Shown here piece after piece: positions 23,516-32,174 of a DNA stretch of 54,097 bases (the first letter of the stretch is position 1; the number at the start of each line of letters is the position of its first letter). The stretch comes from Geothermobacter hydrogeniphilus (GTDB lineage Bacteria; Desulfobacterota; Desulfuromonadia; Desulfuromonadales; Geothermobacteraceae): assembly GCF_002898515.1 (NCBI RefSeq), contig NZ_PPFX01000029.1, positions 1 to 54,097 of the forward strand, given 5' to 3'. The translations under genes were made by a program, and so were the position numbers. The notes beneath the pieces are model-generated. The model saw nothing but the letters and a program-made list of their open reading frames with translations. It did not search any database and was not told where the DNA came from.

Positions 23516-25816
23516 ATGCCGGAACAACTCGGGCTGCGCACCCTCGAAGATATCAGCGCTCTCATCCTCCAGTCTCACGACCTCGACGAAACCCTGACCA
23601 ATATCGTCGCCCTGGTCGCGCGACGAATGAAGACCGAAGTCTGTTCCATCTATCTGCTCGATGACGACCAGCGCACGCTGCGGCTGCGTGCTACCTGCGG
23701 GCTCTCCAGCAACGCCGTCGGCATGGTCAGCATGGGCGTCCATGAGGGGCTGGCCGGACTGGCGGTCGACGAGGGACGGGCGGTGTCGATCCAGGAACCG
23801 GAATCCCATCCCCGCTACCGTTACTTCGCCGAGACCGGCGAAGAGCGCTACCACTCTTTTCTCGGTATCCCGCTGTTCGACCGTAGGCAGCCGGTCGGGG
23901 TGATTGTCATCCAGACCACCGAACGGCGCGACTTCACTGAAAAAGAAATCAGCGCCCTGTCGACCATTGCCTTCCAGGTCGCCTCCATCGTCGTCAATGC
24001 CCGCCTGCTCGACACCCTGCAGGCTCGTGGGGACATGCTGCCTGGGATTGTGGAAGAAAATGACGCAGACAAGCCACCCGCTGAACCTCACCCGGTCCTG
24101 AAAGGCAAAGTCGCTTATCCGGGAGTCGCCATCGGCCCCGCCCATCTGCTCGATGAACGCCTCGGCTTTACCGACATTCTCGATGAAGACGGCATCGATC
24201 CGCGACAGGAACGGCAACGGCTGCAGGATGCCCTGGAAAAAACCCGCATCCAGACCCTATTTCTGGAAAAAAGGGTATCTGAACGTCTCAACGACGAGGA
24301 TGCCGCCATCTTCCATACCCACCTGATGATCCTCGAGGACCGCAGTTTCCTGGACAAACTGGACGGCGAAATCGCCAGGGGACACAGCGCTCCCTACGCG
24401 CTGAAAAAGGTGGTCGGCGACTACCTGGCGGCCTTCAGCAACATGGAAGACGCCTACCTGCGGGAACGCGCCGCCGACATGGACGACATCGGCCGGCGTA
24501 TCCTGGCGAGCCTGGCGGGCCACGACCAGCAGACCCTGCATCTGAAGACGCCGGGGGTCATCGTCGCCCGGGAACTGCTGCCCTCGGACATGGCGGCCCT
24601 CGACCATGAACAGATCCTCGGTATCGTCACCGAGGCTGGCGAAAACAACTCGCACGCGGTCATCATGGCCAAATCACTCGGCATCCCGGCTCTGGTCGGG
24701 GTCAAGGGCCTACTGCGGAAACTGGAACCGGAAGCCCCGATCATTCTCGATGCCAACTCGGGAACTTTCTACATCCGGCCGGCCGATCACATTGTCGAGG
24801 AATATCGCCGACTGGAGGAAGACCGCAACCGCGAGCTGCACAAGCTTGACAGCCTGCGCGACCTGCCCGCGGTCACCCGGGACGGTACCAATATCACCCT
24901 GCGGGCCAACATCGGCCTGGTCAGTGATGTCGATGTCGCGCTGCGCAACGGGGCCTCCGGGGTCGGCCTCTACCGAACCGAATTCCCCTACATGGCACGC
25001 GGCAACTTCCCCGATCGGCAGGACCAGTACCGCCTTTACCGCAAGGTGGTGGAAGGCTTCGCCGGCCAGCCGGTCACCATCCGCACCCTCGACATCGGCG
25101 GCGACAAGGCCCTGCCCTATTTCGCGCCCCCCACTGAAGACAATCCCTTCATGGGCTGGCGTTCAGTCCGTGTTTCCCTGGACAACCCGGACATTTTCAG
25201 CACCCAGATCGAGGCGATCCTCATGGCCGGCGTCCATGGCCCGGTCAAGATGCTGTTCCCGATGATCTCCAGCATCGAAGAGGTCAAGGCCTGCCGGGCA
25301 GTAGTCAGCCAGGCGGAGCAGACCCTCAGAGACGAAGGCATTCCCTTCGCCGACAATATGCCGCTGGGGGTTATGATCGAAGTTCCGGCAACGATCCATA
25401 TCGCCCACCAGCTCGCGGAACTGGTTGATTTTTTCGCTCTCGGGACCAACGACCTGGTGCAGTATCTGCTCGCCGCCGACCGCAACAATCCGCTGGTCAA
25501 CAAGTATTATGATCCTCTGCACCCGGCGGTACTGCAGGCCATTCGCTGTATCTGCGAGGTCGCCACCGAACACGACAAAGGGCTTTGTCTCTGCGGAGAG
25601 ATGGCGACCGATCCGCTCAACCTGCTCCTACTGATCGGCCTCGGCCTGCGCGAATTCTCGATGCCGGCGCCCTTCATTCCCCGCACCAAGGCCTTTCTGC
25701 GTGACCTCGACCTGCCCACGGCCGAAAACGCCGCCGACAGAGTCCTCAAACTGGGTGACAGCATCGCCATCCGCTCCCACCTGATTGATATCCTGCGCGC
25801 TACCCAGACCGGATGA
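23516..25816 (+). CDS. ptsP: Phosphoenolpyruvate-protein phosphotransferase, enzyme I-Ntr
   Basis: A 766-residue enzyme I of the nitrogen-related phosphotransferase system. An N-terminal GAF domain (about 10-155, CSIYLLDDDQRTLRLRATCG) is the mark of EI-Ntr. It is followed by the HPr-binding region, the phosphohistidine H380 in GENNSHAVIMAKSLG, and the C-terminal PEP-binding TIM barrel (FRT-type motif YRTEFPYMAR, and FALGTNDLVQY). It passes phosphate from PEP to NPr and on to EIIA-Ntr, regulating potassium, nitrogen and sigma-54-linked functions rather than sugar import. The start at 23516 follows GGGAAC. The leader contains paired hairpins and, further up, a terminator-bounded sigma-54 transcript, suggesting RpoN-linked control. 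Confidence 0.95.
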   Translation: MPEQLGLRTLEDISALILQSHDLDETLTNIVALVARRMKTEVCSIYLLDDDQRTLRLRATCGLSSNAVGMVSMGVHEGLAGLAVDEGRAVSIQEPESHPRYRYFAETGEERYHSFLGIPLFDRRQPVGVIVIQTTERRDFTEKEISALSTIAFQVASIVVNARLLDTLQARGDMLPGIVEENDADKPPAEPHPVLKGKVAYPGVAIGPAHLLDERLGFTDILDEDGIDPRQERQRLQDALEKTRIQTLFLEKRVSERLNDEDAAIFHTHLMILEDRSFLDKLDGEIARGHSAPYALKKVVGDYLAAFSNMEDAYLRERAADMDDIGRRILASLAGHDQQTLHLKTPGVIVARELLPSDMAALDHEQILGIVTEAGENNSHAVIMAKSLGIPALVGVKGLLRKLEPEAPIILDANSGTFYIRPADHIVEEYRRLEEDRNRELHKLDSLRDLPAVTRDGTNITLRANIGLVSDVDVALRNGASGVGLYRTEFPYMARGNFPDRQDQYRLYRKVVEGFAGQPVTIRTLDIGGDKALPYFAPPTEDNPFMGWRSVRVSLDNPDIFSTQIEAILMAGVHGPVKMLFPMISSIEEVKACRAVVSQAEQTLRDEGIPFADNMPLGVMIEVPATIHIAHQLAELVDFFALGTNDLVQYLLAADRNNPLVNKYYDPLHPAVLQAIRCICEVATEHDKGLCLCGEMATDPLNLLLLIGLGLREFSMPAPFIPRTKAFLRDLDLPTAENAADRVLKLGDSIAIRSHLIDILRATQTG

Positions 25817-25838
25817 ATTTTCCGGACGTCCCTCTCAC

Positions 25839-25867
25839 GGGGGGACAGAACCAGGTCCTGTCCCCCC
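25839..25867. repeat. GGGGGACAG hairpin between convergent genes
   Basis: GGGGGGACAG (25839-25848) pairs perfectly with CTGTCCCCCC (25858-25867). It lies between the converging ptsP and spondin-domain genes and lacks a T-run. It resembles the GGGGACA hairpin at 48921 and REP-like elements known in deltaproteobacteria; it may also end transcripts from both sides. Confidence 0.65.
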
Positions 25868-25876
25868 TGGCCGGTC

Positions 25877-26542
25877 TTACCTGTTAACCTTTTCGATCGT
25901 CACCCGGACAACGGGGTTGCGCCAATCCATCGCGGCCCGGTTGAGATCACCGATGCCGTGAATGCCGTTGTGGACATGGATGAATCCCTCGGCCCCGGTC
26001 GTCATACGTACCTGACTGCCACAGGGAGGACCGGGGATGTGTGCGCACTGCTCAGTATTGGCTTCGCTGCCCGCATCATAGGCCACGGCCGTCAGGGCAA
26101 TCTGCCGGTCAGAACGGCCCCGGACACCCTGCAGCGCGAAGAACGCATCGTTGGTGGTGGCCAGCATGCCGACCACGCTGAGACGATTGAATTTTCCCCG
26201 GGTTCGAACCTGCATTGTGGTCGATGTCCCGGGCAGGATCGGCCCGCCGGCAACAGCCAGATCGAGAACATCATCCCGCGTTCCCAGCACTGCCGCCAGC
26301 GGCTGGGTATCCCCACCTTCGGCCAGCGCCACCAGTTCATCACTGGCGGCCTGCCCGATGCGGAACACTTCAAATCCCCGTTTGTGACTGATCAGCAGCG
26401 GCGGGGTGATAACCTGCTTTTGGGTCAGATTGGTGATGGTCACCTGATACATCTTACCGCCATCAGCCAGGGCCAGACCGCTGGTCACCAGACTGAGCAG
26501 GATGGCAACACAGACACCGGTCAACATGCGACTGTTTTTCAT
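25877..26542 (-). CDS. Exported spondin-domain protein
   Basis: A 221-residue secreted protein with a signal peptide (about 1-26, VAILLSLVTSGLALA). The mature part matches the bacterial Spondin_N domain: MYQVTITNLTQKQVITPPLLISH at its start, then SLVVGM-like KFNRLSVVGMLATTNDAFFA, TAVAYDAGSEANTE and a final GIHGIGDLNRAAMDW. Such proteins are single beta-sandwich domains; their bacterial function is unknown, possibly adhesion or metal binding. It is monocistronic, convergent with ptsP. Confidence 0.88.
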   Translation of the reverse strand: MKNSRMLTGVCVAILLSLVTSGLALADGGKMYQVTITNLTQKQVITPPLLISHKRGFEVFRIGQAASDELVALAEGGDTQPLAAVLGTRDDVLDLAVAGGPILPGTSTTMQVRTRGKFNRLSVVGMLATTNDAFFALQGVRGRSDRQIALTAVAYDAGSEANTEQCAHIPGPPCGSQVRMTTGAEGFIHVHNGIHGIGDLNRAAMDWRNPVVRVTIEKVNR

Positions 26543-26741
26543 GACGATCCCCTTTCAATAGTTGAACGCGCTTCACCGGCCGAACGTAAGGACATCTCTC
26601 CCTTTTGACCGGGCAACAACCTTAACAGGGGGAATTAAAGCTGAGGTCAAGGCTGGTTAAAGCTTTGGTAAAGAAAGGGATGGGAGAAGAGAACATGAAC
26701 GGGGAGGATGACTGTCTTCTGCCCATTGTTTCCCGGACGCC

Positions 26742-26777
26742 AAAAAACCAATGCCGAAGCATTTGCTTCGGCATTGG
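26742..26777 (-). terminator. Rho-independent terminator of valS
   Basis: On the minus strand CCAATGCCGAAGC-AAAT-GCTTCGGCATTGG (13-bp stem, 26748-26777) is followed by TTTTTT (26742-26747). It lies about 30 bp after the valS stop codon. Confidence 0.95.
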
Positions 26778-26809
26778 TTTGATCAGTCATCCGGCTCAGG
26801 CGCGATGAT

Positions 26810-29467
26810 CTATTTCAGCGCATGAATCTTCTCCAGGCTCTGCCTGAGAATGCCGAGCTTCTCCTCGGCGGCCGCCAGCTTGGCGCGATCCTTCTCCAGC
26901 ACCTGCGGCGGGGCATTGGCGACGAATTTTTCATTGGAGAGTTTTTTGGTGAAGAAATCGACATCCTTCTGCACCTTGGCGATCTCCTTGCCGAGTCGTT
27001 TTTCCTCCTCGGCGACATCGATCAGACCGGTGAGCGGCAGCAGGATTTCAATATTCCCGGCAACCTGGGTCGCCGCCTGGGCGGGACGTTCGACCTTCAC
27101 TCCGTAGCTGAGTTCATCAACCTTGGCAAGAGAGCGGATATAGCCCTCCCCCTCGGCAACCACGGCCGCAGCGGCCTGGTCGCGGCAGTCGAGTACGGCG
27201 CTGACCAGCCTTCCCGGCGCGACATCCATCTCCCCGCGGATATTGCGAATCGCCTTGATCACCTCCATCACCTGCTCCATCCGTCCGGCCAGCTCGGCGT
27301 CGGCCGCCAGTTCCGAACCCTCCGGATAGTCCGCCTGCATGATGCTCGGCTGCGGACGTTCCCCCGGCAGGGTCTGCCAGATTTCCTCGGTGACAAAGGG
27401 CATGAAGGGATGCAGCAGCCGCAACAGCTGCTCCAGCACAGTGTAGAGGACGGTCTGCACCCGCTCCCGGGCCCCGGCATCCTCACCGTAAAGATCATCC
27501 TTGATCAGTTCGATGTACCAGTCGCAGAACTGGTGCCAGGTGAAGGCATAGAGGGTGCCGGCGGCGTCATTGAACTTGTAGTCGGCCAGGGCGCGGTTGG
27601 TCGCTTCGGCGGTTTCTTTCAACCGGGTCAGAATCCACTGGTCGGCGGCCGACAGATCCATGCCGGACAACGATTTTCCGGCCGGCTGGAAATCGTCCAG
27701 GTTCATCAGCGCGAAACGACTGGCGTTCCAGAGCTTGTTGACGAAATTCCGATAACCGGCGATCCGCTCGGTGGAGAGCTTGATATCACGGCCCATGGCG
27801 GCAAAAGCCGCCAGGGTGTAGCGGAAGGCGTCGGTCCCATACTCCTCGACCACGGTCAAAGGATCGATGACGTTACCCTTGCTCTTGCTCATCTTCTGCC
27901 CCTGGGCATCGCGCACCAGGGCGTGGATATAGACCTCCTTGAAGGGCACCTCGCCCATGAACTTGAGGCCCATCATCATCATCCGCGCGACCCAAAAGAA
28001 GAGGATATCGAAACCGGTCACCAGGCAGGAGGTCGGATAGAACTTCTCCAGCGCCGCGGTCCTGTCCGGCCAGCCCATAGTCGAAAAGGGCCAGAGGGCC
28101 GAGGAGAACCAGGTGTCGAGGACATCGGTTTCACGGCGAAGATTGTCACTGCCGCAGTGGCCGCAGGCGGTGGCGTCTTCACGGCTGACGGTGATCTCGC
28201 CGCAGTCGTCACAGAACCAGGCCGGAATCTGGTGACCCCACCAGATCTGGCGGCTGATGCACCAGTCCTGGATATTGTTCATCCACTCGAAGTAGGTCTT
28301 CTCCCACTGCGCGGGAACGATCTTCGTCCTCCCATCCTCGACCGCCCTGATCGCCTCGGCGGCCAGCGGGCCGACCTTGACGTACCACTGCTTGGAGAGA
28401 TAGGGTTCGATCACCGTCCTGCAGCGGTAACACTCGCCGACCGCGTGGGCGTGATCCTCGGTCCCTTCCAGCAACCCCTGCGCCTCGAGATCGGCCAGAA
28501 CCTTCCGGCGGGCCTCGTCGCGGTCCAGACCGGCGTAGGGACCGCCGTTCTCGTTCACCACCCCGGAGGCGTCGAAGATGTTGATCTGCTCCAGGTCGTG
28601 ACGTTTGCCGACCTCGAAGTCGTTGAAATCGTGCGCCGGGGTGATCTTCACCGCCCCGGAACCGAACTCCCGGTCGACGTATTCGTCGGCCACCACCGGA
28701 ATCTCCCGGTTGACCAGCGGCAGCAACACCTTCTTGCCGACCAGGTCGGCATAGCGCTCATCCTCGGGATGGACCGCCACCGCACTGTCACCGAGCATGG
28801 TTTCGGGCCGAGTGGTGGCGACCACCAGATGGCGGTCGGTTCCGATCACCGGGTAACGCAGGTGCCAGAGATGCCCCCGCTTGTCGTCGTGTTCGACCTC
28901 CAGGTCGGAGAGCGCGGTATGACAGCGCGGACACCAGTTGATCAACCGGTTGGCGCGGTAGATCAGACCATCCTCGTAGAGGCTGACGAACACCTCGCGC
29001 ACCGCCCGGGACAGTCCCTCGTCCATGGTGAAGCGTTCCCGCTGCCAGTCACAGGAGGCTCCCATCCGCTTGAGCTGATTGATAATCTGGCCGCCCGATT
29101 CCTCGCGCCACTGCCAGACCCGCGCGACAAACTGTTCGCGCCCGAGTTCATGGCGGTCGCCTCCCTCGGCGGCGAGCTGTTTCTCGACCACGTTCTGGGT
29201 GGCGATGCCGGCGTGGTCGGTGCCCGGCATCCAGAGGACCTCGTGTCCTGTCATCCGTTTCCAGCGACAGAGGATATCCTGCAGGGTGTTATTCAGGGCA
29301 TGCCCCATGTGCAGCACGCCGGTCACGTTCGGCGGCGGGATAACGATCGAATAGTGTGGGCGCGGAGAGGTTTCGTCGGCAGCAAAGCGACCGTCCTTTT
29401 CCCAGGCTGCATACCACTTCACTTCGACCTGATGAGGTTCATAACCTTTCGGTAGATTTTTTTTCAT
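26810..29467 (-). CDS. valS: Valyl-tRNA synthetase
   Basis: An 885-residue class I aminoacyl-tRNA synthetase that charges tRNA-Val. HMGH (53-56, in PPPNVTGVLHMGHALNN) and KMSKS (about 524) are both intact. The editing domain lies between them (GTDHAG, TTRPETMLGD), with the anticodon-binding domain and the C-terminal coiled-coil arm (EEKRLGKEIAKVQKDVDFF) following. I chose ATG at 29467 (MKKNLPKGYEP) over the in-frame TTG two codons upstream because GAGG is then at a proper 9-nt spacing. A 327-bp double repeat begins 44 bp upstream of the start, so its promoter lies in or beyond that repeat. Confidence 0.97.
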   Translation of the reverse strand: MKKNLPKGYEPHQVEVKWYAAWEKDGRFAADETSPRPHYSIVIPPPNVTGVLHMGHALNNTLQDILCRWKRMTGHEVLWMPGTDHAGIATQNVVEKQLAAEGGDRHELGREQFVARVWQWREESGGQIINQLKRMGASCDWQRERFTMDEGLSRAVREVFVSLYEDGLIYRANRLINWCPRCHTALSDLEVEHDDKRGHLWHLRYPVIGTDRHLVVATTRPETMLGDSAVAVHPEDERYADLVGKKVLLPLVNREIPVVADEYVDREFGSGAVKITPAHDFNDFEVGKRHDLEQINIFDASGVVNENGGPYAGLDRDEARRKVLADLEAQGLLEGTEDHAHAVGECYRCRTVIEPYLSKQWYVKVGPLAAEAIRAVEDGRTKIVPAQWEKTYFEWMNNIQDWCISRQIWWGHQIPAWFCDDCGEITVSREDATACGHCGSDNLRRETDVLDTWFSSALWPFSTMGWPDRTAALEKFYPTSCLVTGFDILFFWVARMMMMGLKFMGEVPFKEVYIHALVRDAQGQKMSKSKGNVIDPLTVVEEYGTDAFRYTLAAFAAMGRDIKLSTERIAGYRNFVNKLWNASRFALMNLDDFQPAGKSLSGMDLSAADQWILTRLKETAEATNRALADYKFNDAAGTLYAFTWHQFCDWYIELIKDDLYGEDAGARERVQTVLYTVLEQLLRLLHPFMPFVTEEIWQTLPGERPQPSIMQADYPEGSELAADAELAGRMEQVMEVIKAIRNIRGEMDVAPGRLVSAVLDCRDQAAAAVVAEGEGYIRSLAKVDELSYGVKVERPAQAATQVAGNIEILLPLTGLIDVAEEEKRLGKEIAKVQKDVDFFTKKLSNEKFVANAPPQVLEKDRAKLAAAEEKLGILRQSLEKIHALK

Positions 29468-29560
29468 TTTCAACAGCCTCTCTACATGGCCTGCAACCGA
29501 CCTTGAAAAAGTTTCAACATCACACGATCAGGCCAATATTCCATACCACAGTCTCAAGGC

Positions 29561-29671
29561 GCCGGATTTTTTATCAAATCAAGGCACATTCCAATGAGCG
29601 CGGAGGCATAGCGGCAGCTACGTCGCACAAGCGAAGCGGGCCTGCAACGCAGAGTTGATGAAAAAGCCGGC
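29561..29671. repeat. Long imperfect palindrome, copy D
   Basis: A 111-bp copy with arms GCCGGATTTTTTATCAAATC and GAGTTGATGAAAAAGCCGGC. Minor changes relative to copy C include GGCACATTCC in place of GGCGCAGCCC and CATAGC at the centre. It is the first unit of the second tandem block (29511-29837). Confidence 0.9.
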
Positions 29672-29726
29672 CAGCAAAGGTTCAACAACGTTGGCCAGGC
29701 CCATATCCGCACCACCGTCTCAAGGC

Positions 29727-29837
29727 GTCGGATTTTTTATCAAATCAAGGCGCAGCCCAATGAGCGCGGAGACGTAGCGGCAGCTACGTCGCACAAGCGA
29801 AGCGGGTCTGCAACACAGAGTTGATGAAAAAGCCGGC
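29727..29837. repeat. Long imperfect palindrome, copy E
   Basis: A 111-bp copy, 166 bp after copy D start to start, with the GTAGC-GGCA-GCTAC centre and arms GTCGGATTTTTTATCAAATC and GAGTTGATGAAAAAGCCGGC. Stretches 29468-29560 and 29672-29726 hold only the shared block flanks; no gene is seen between valS and the receiver gene. Confidence 0.9.
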
Positions 29838-29844
29838 GCCCTCG

Positions 29845-29880
29845 AAAAAAAGAAGTGGGGATTCTAGCAATCCCCACTTC
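29845..29880 (-). terminator. Rho-independent terminator of the CheW/receiver operon
   Basis: On the minus strand GAAGTGGGGATT-GCTAG-AATCCCCACTTC (12-bp stem, 29852-29880) runs into seven T residues (29845-29851). A second hairpin, GTCCGCC-GTCCA-GGCGGAC followed by TTTT on the plus strand (about 29899-29921), lies between it and the stop codon. Confidence 0.92.
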
Positions 29881-29940
29881 CAGCGTCAATATCTCAGTCC
29901 GCCGTCCAGGCGGACTTTTCTCACGATGACTCGACCGGGC

Positions 29941-31293
29941 CTAAACGGCAGCCTTGATCTTGCCGATTTCTTCCTTGATCAGGTTTTCGGCCAAATCGGG
30001 AACAACCTCCCAAGCCACCTTCTCAAGGATGGTTCCCGCCAGACGCTCAATAATGGCTGACGCGACCTTCTCGACAATGGCCTCAAGCTGCTCCTCGCTC
30101 AGGGCCGCGACCTGTTCTTCGACAACAGCGGCGGGAGATTCGACCGGAGCAGCAAACTCATCCGCAGAAGAGATGGATGCGACCGGTTCAACAACCTCCG
30201 GGGCCTGTTCGGGCAGGTCGTCCGACAACTGGAAGGTATCGTCTCCCACCGAAGTCGGCTCAATCGAAGCGGCGACAGGCTCAGCCACCGGGGCAGCGGG
30301 CTCAGCCACCGGGGCAGCGGGCTCAACCACCGGGGCAGCGGGCTCAACCACCGGGGCAGCGGGCTCAACCACCGGGGCGGCAGGCTCAACCACCGGGGCG
30401 GCAGGCTGCACGTCAGGAGACTCAAATACCTGATTGAAACCGCTGACCGGCTCCTCGCTGACGGCGGCCTCATCAACCAGCAGGTCCTCTTCGTCGATAA
30501 TGTCGACATCATCAAGGTCAAAGATCTCTTCTTCGGTATCCTGCCAGATGTCGGTCGAGTCAGCCGAGGTGGTTTCAGTCTGCGGAACCTCCGCTCCCAA
30601 ACCGGTCGCCACCTCTTCCACCGGGGTCGTCAGCAATTCATCTTCGTCGAAGGAAACCGTCCCCCAAACATCATCGTCGGCAACGGGTGACACCTCGGAA
30701 CCGGCATCGGCCGCCGACGCGATATCGGTAACCGGGGCTTCAGGTTCGACCAGGTCAAACGCATCTTCTTCAGCCCAGAGGTCATCTTCGGCCAGCTCCA
30801 CAATCGGTTCGACATCGGCCGAAGCGATCTCCGCGGGCTCGGCAACCTCCCGAACCGGCTCAACCACGGGGCGTTCGGCACTCTCGGCGGCACTCGGGGC
30901 AACCGACGCAGCTTCCGGTATCGCGGCGGAGGTCAGAAGTTCTTCAACCTTGTCAATCAGGGCCTGGGATTCAAACGGCTTGGAGATCCAGTCATCCGCA
31001 CCGGCCTGTCGGGCCTTGTCTTCGTCAAACGGCTCGAAGGTCCCGGTCAACAACAGCACCGGAACACCCTGCAACCCGGGATCCTGCTTGACCGCCCGGC
31101 AGAGTTCATAACCGTTTTTACCCGGCATGTAGACATCGGCCAGAATCAGATCGGGACGATCAACCCGCGCCTTCTGCAGGGCGGCATCTCCGTTGTCGAC
31201 AATGTCGAGTTGAAAGTCTTCATTGGCAAAGGTGATGCCGATAACCTTCTGGATAGTAATACTGTCATCGGCAAGCAAAAGCCTTTTACTCAT
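29941..31293 (-). CDS. Receiver-domain protein with acidic/Pro-Ala linker and conserved C-terminal helix
   Basis: A 450-residue protein. Residues 1-120 are a complete CheY-like receiver (acid pair D9/D10, phosphoacceptor D53 in LILADVYMPGKNG, conserved lysine in WISKPFES). A long acidic, Ala/Pro/Val-rich linker follows, with repeated DLWAEED/DDVWGTV-type acidic patches and seven PAAPVVE/PAAPVAE heptads. The C-terminal 60 residues (EQLEAIVEKVASAIIERLAG ... WEVVPDLAENLIKEEI) form amphipathic helices that probably dimerise or dock a partner. The layout recalls FrzS-type proteins (receiver, linker, coiled coil), though it is not clearly an orthologue. ATG at 31293 follows GGAGG. It is the last gene after two CheW-like genes. 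Confidence 0.85.
   Translation of the reverse strand: MSKRLLLADDSITIQKVIGITFANEDFQLDIVDNGDAALQKARVDRPDLILADVYMPGKNGYELCRAVKQDPGLQGVPVLLLTGTFEPFDEDKARQAGADDWISKPFESQALIDKVEELLTSAAIPEAASVAPSAAESAERPVVEPVREVAEPAEIASADVEPIVELAEDDLWAEEDAFDLVEPEAPVTDIASAADAGSEVSPVADDDVWGTVSFDEDELLTTPVEEVATGLGAEVPQTETTSADSTDIWQDTEEEIFDLDDVDIIDEEDLLVDEAAVSEEPVSGFNQVFESPDVQPAAPVVEPAAPVVEPAAPVVEPAAPVVEPAAPVAEPAAPVAEPVAASIEPTSVGDDTFQLSDDLPEQAPEVVEPVASISSADEFAAPVESPAAVVEEQVAALSEEQLEAIVEKVASAIIERLAGTILEKVAWEVVPDLAENLIKEEIGKIKAAV
30278..30403. repeat. Six 21-bp tandem repeats coding for PAAPVVE heptads
   Basis: Six in-frame 21-bp units (GGCTCAACCACCGGGGCAGCG with one or two substitutions, plus strand) lie inside the receiver-protein gene. 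Two units read GCC instead of ACC, and the last two end GGCGGCA. High identity and a unit length divisible by three mean copy number can change without a frameshift. Confidence 0.92.
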
Positions 31294-31329
31294 GGGATGC
31301 CTCCTTGTGTCAACACAGGCACATCGGGC

Positions 31330-31746
31330 TCAGGGCTGCAACTGCAGCAGCAATTTATCGAGATCCAGCAACGGATATCTCAGATTCTGATAAATAAAAC
31401 AATCGGCCATGCACTCAGATACATCTTCCCGGGATGTTTCAATGCGCCCCTCGGCAATCTCAACAATCCGGCCGCCGGCGGCAACCGGAACAGCAACAAG
31501 CCCCATCTCGGACCTGCAGATGGCAAGGTCATCACCCTGCAGGGTCAAACCATCAAAGAACTGTTGTCGGCCAAGCACCGGCACCGGTTCATCCCGGAAC
31601 AGGCAGATCCCCTCAAAACCGTCGGGAATCCCGGGAAGAACAAAAACTGCGGGCCGCTCAAAAACAGCCTCGATCAGGTTGGCGTGGCAGGCGAGGGCGT
31701 CCCTCTTTTCCCCAAACAGGGCCAGGCGGGCGTCCGGACTCATCAT
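31330..31746 (-). CDS. CheW-like protein 2
   Basis: A 138-residue protein starting MMSPDARLALFGEKRDALAC, resembling the divergent CheW-like fold: ALACHANLIEAVFERPAVFVLP, then GICLFRDEPVPVLGRQQFF, with later strands GDDLAICRSEMGLVAVPV. Identification is by layout and paired context, less certain than for its neighbour. The ATG at 31746 overlaps the TGA of the upstream CheW-like gene by 4 bp; the longer frame upstream has no support. It lies 36 bp before the receiver gene. It probably couples a receptor or kinase to that receiver protein. Confidence 0.68.
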   Translation of the reverse strand: MMSPDARLALFGEKRDALACHANLIEAVFERPAVFVLPGIPDGFEGICLFRDEPVPVLGRQQFFDGLTLQGDDLAICRSEMGLVAVPVAAGGRIVEIAEGRIETSREDVSECMADCFIYQNLRYPLLDLDKLLLQLQP

Positions 31747-32174
31747 TGGCCACAGGCCTCCAACCCGGCGGCGTCGCAACAGAGCAACACTTTGTCCTGC
31801 CGGAAAGCCAGACGAATGTAGCACTGCCGCCCGGGAACCCGCAACATCGGCGGCAGATCACGGTAACGAAACTGGCCTGCCGCGAAAATACCACAAACGT
31901 CGCCGACCAGCACCCCAAAAGGGGCAAATCTGCCCGTAACAACCAGCAGATGACTGTTCATAGCCCCTTCCGCGGGTGCCGGTCCGAGAAAATCAGTGAA
32001 ATCCGGCATCGCAAGCAGTTCACCACGAAAACGGCAGGCGCGCAACCCGGAATTATCGTCAGTTTCCCACTGCAGGGTATCGGCGGCAACGATCTCAACC
32101 AGCTCCGAGACTGAAAAGAGCAGATCGTAACCACCGCGATGCGCAACCAATTTCAAGGACTCTGAACCCGCCAT
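31743..32174 (-). CDS. CheW-like protein 1
   Basis: A 143-residue CheW-domain protein: KLVAHRGGYDLLFSVSELVEIV is the typical first beta layer, followed by LRACRFRGELLAMPDFTDFLG and a hydrophobic FGVLVGDVCGIF strand. CheW domains link chemoreceptors to the CheA kinase. I take ATG at 32174 because GGAGAAGG lies eight bases before it; ATG at 32207 would add 11 residues with poorer spacing. The gene starts a three-gene unit with a second CheW-like protein and a receiver protein. No CheA or receptor gene is in the window, so it may serve a distant chemosensory system. Confidence 0.78.
   Translation of the reverse strand: MAGSESLKLVAHRGGYDLLFSVSELVEIVAADTLQWETDDNSGLRACRFRGELLAMPDFTDFLGPAPAEGAMNSHLLVVTGRFAPFGVLVGDVCGIFAAGQFRYRDLPPMLRVPGRQCYIRLAFRQDKVLLCCDAAGLEACGQ

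Noticed and set aside
23187-23597. 136-codon plus frame across the sigma-54 promoter, terminator and ptsP start
   Set aside because: It crosses a promoter, a strong terminator and two hairpins and overlaps ptsP in another frame; composition is not protein-like.
26190-26215. tRNA-like T-loop string GGTTCGAACC
   Set aside because: It lies inside the spondin-domain gene and no cloverleaf partner arms are present. No tRNA was found in the window.
26822-29455. 877-codon plus-strand open frame opposite valS
   Set aside because: Shadow of valS, which has intact HMGH and KMSKS motifs.
30278-30403. Possible CRISPR-like array
   Set aside because: The 21-bp repeats are contiguous with no spacers and are in frame within a protein gene.
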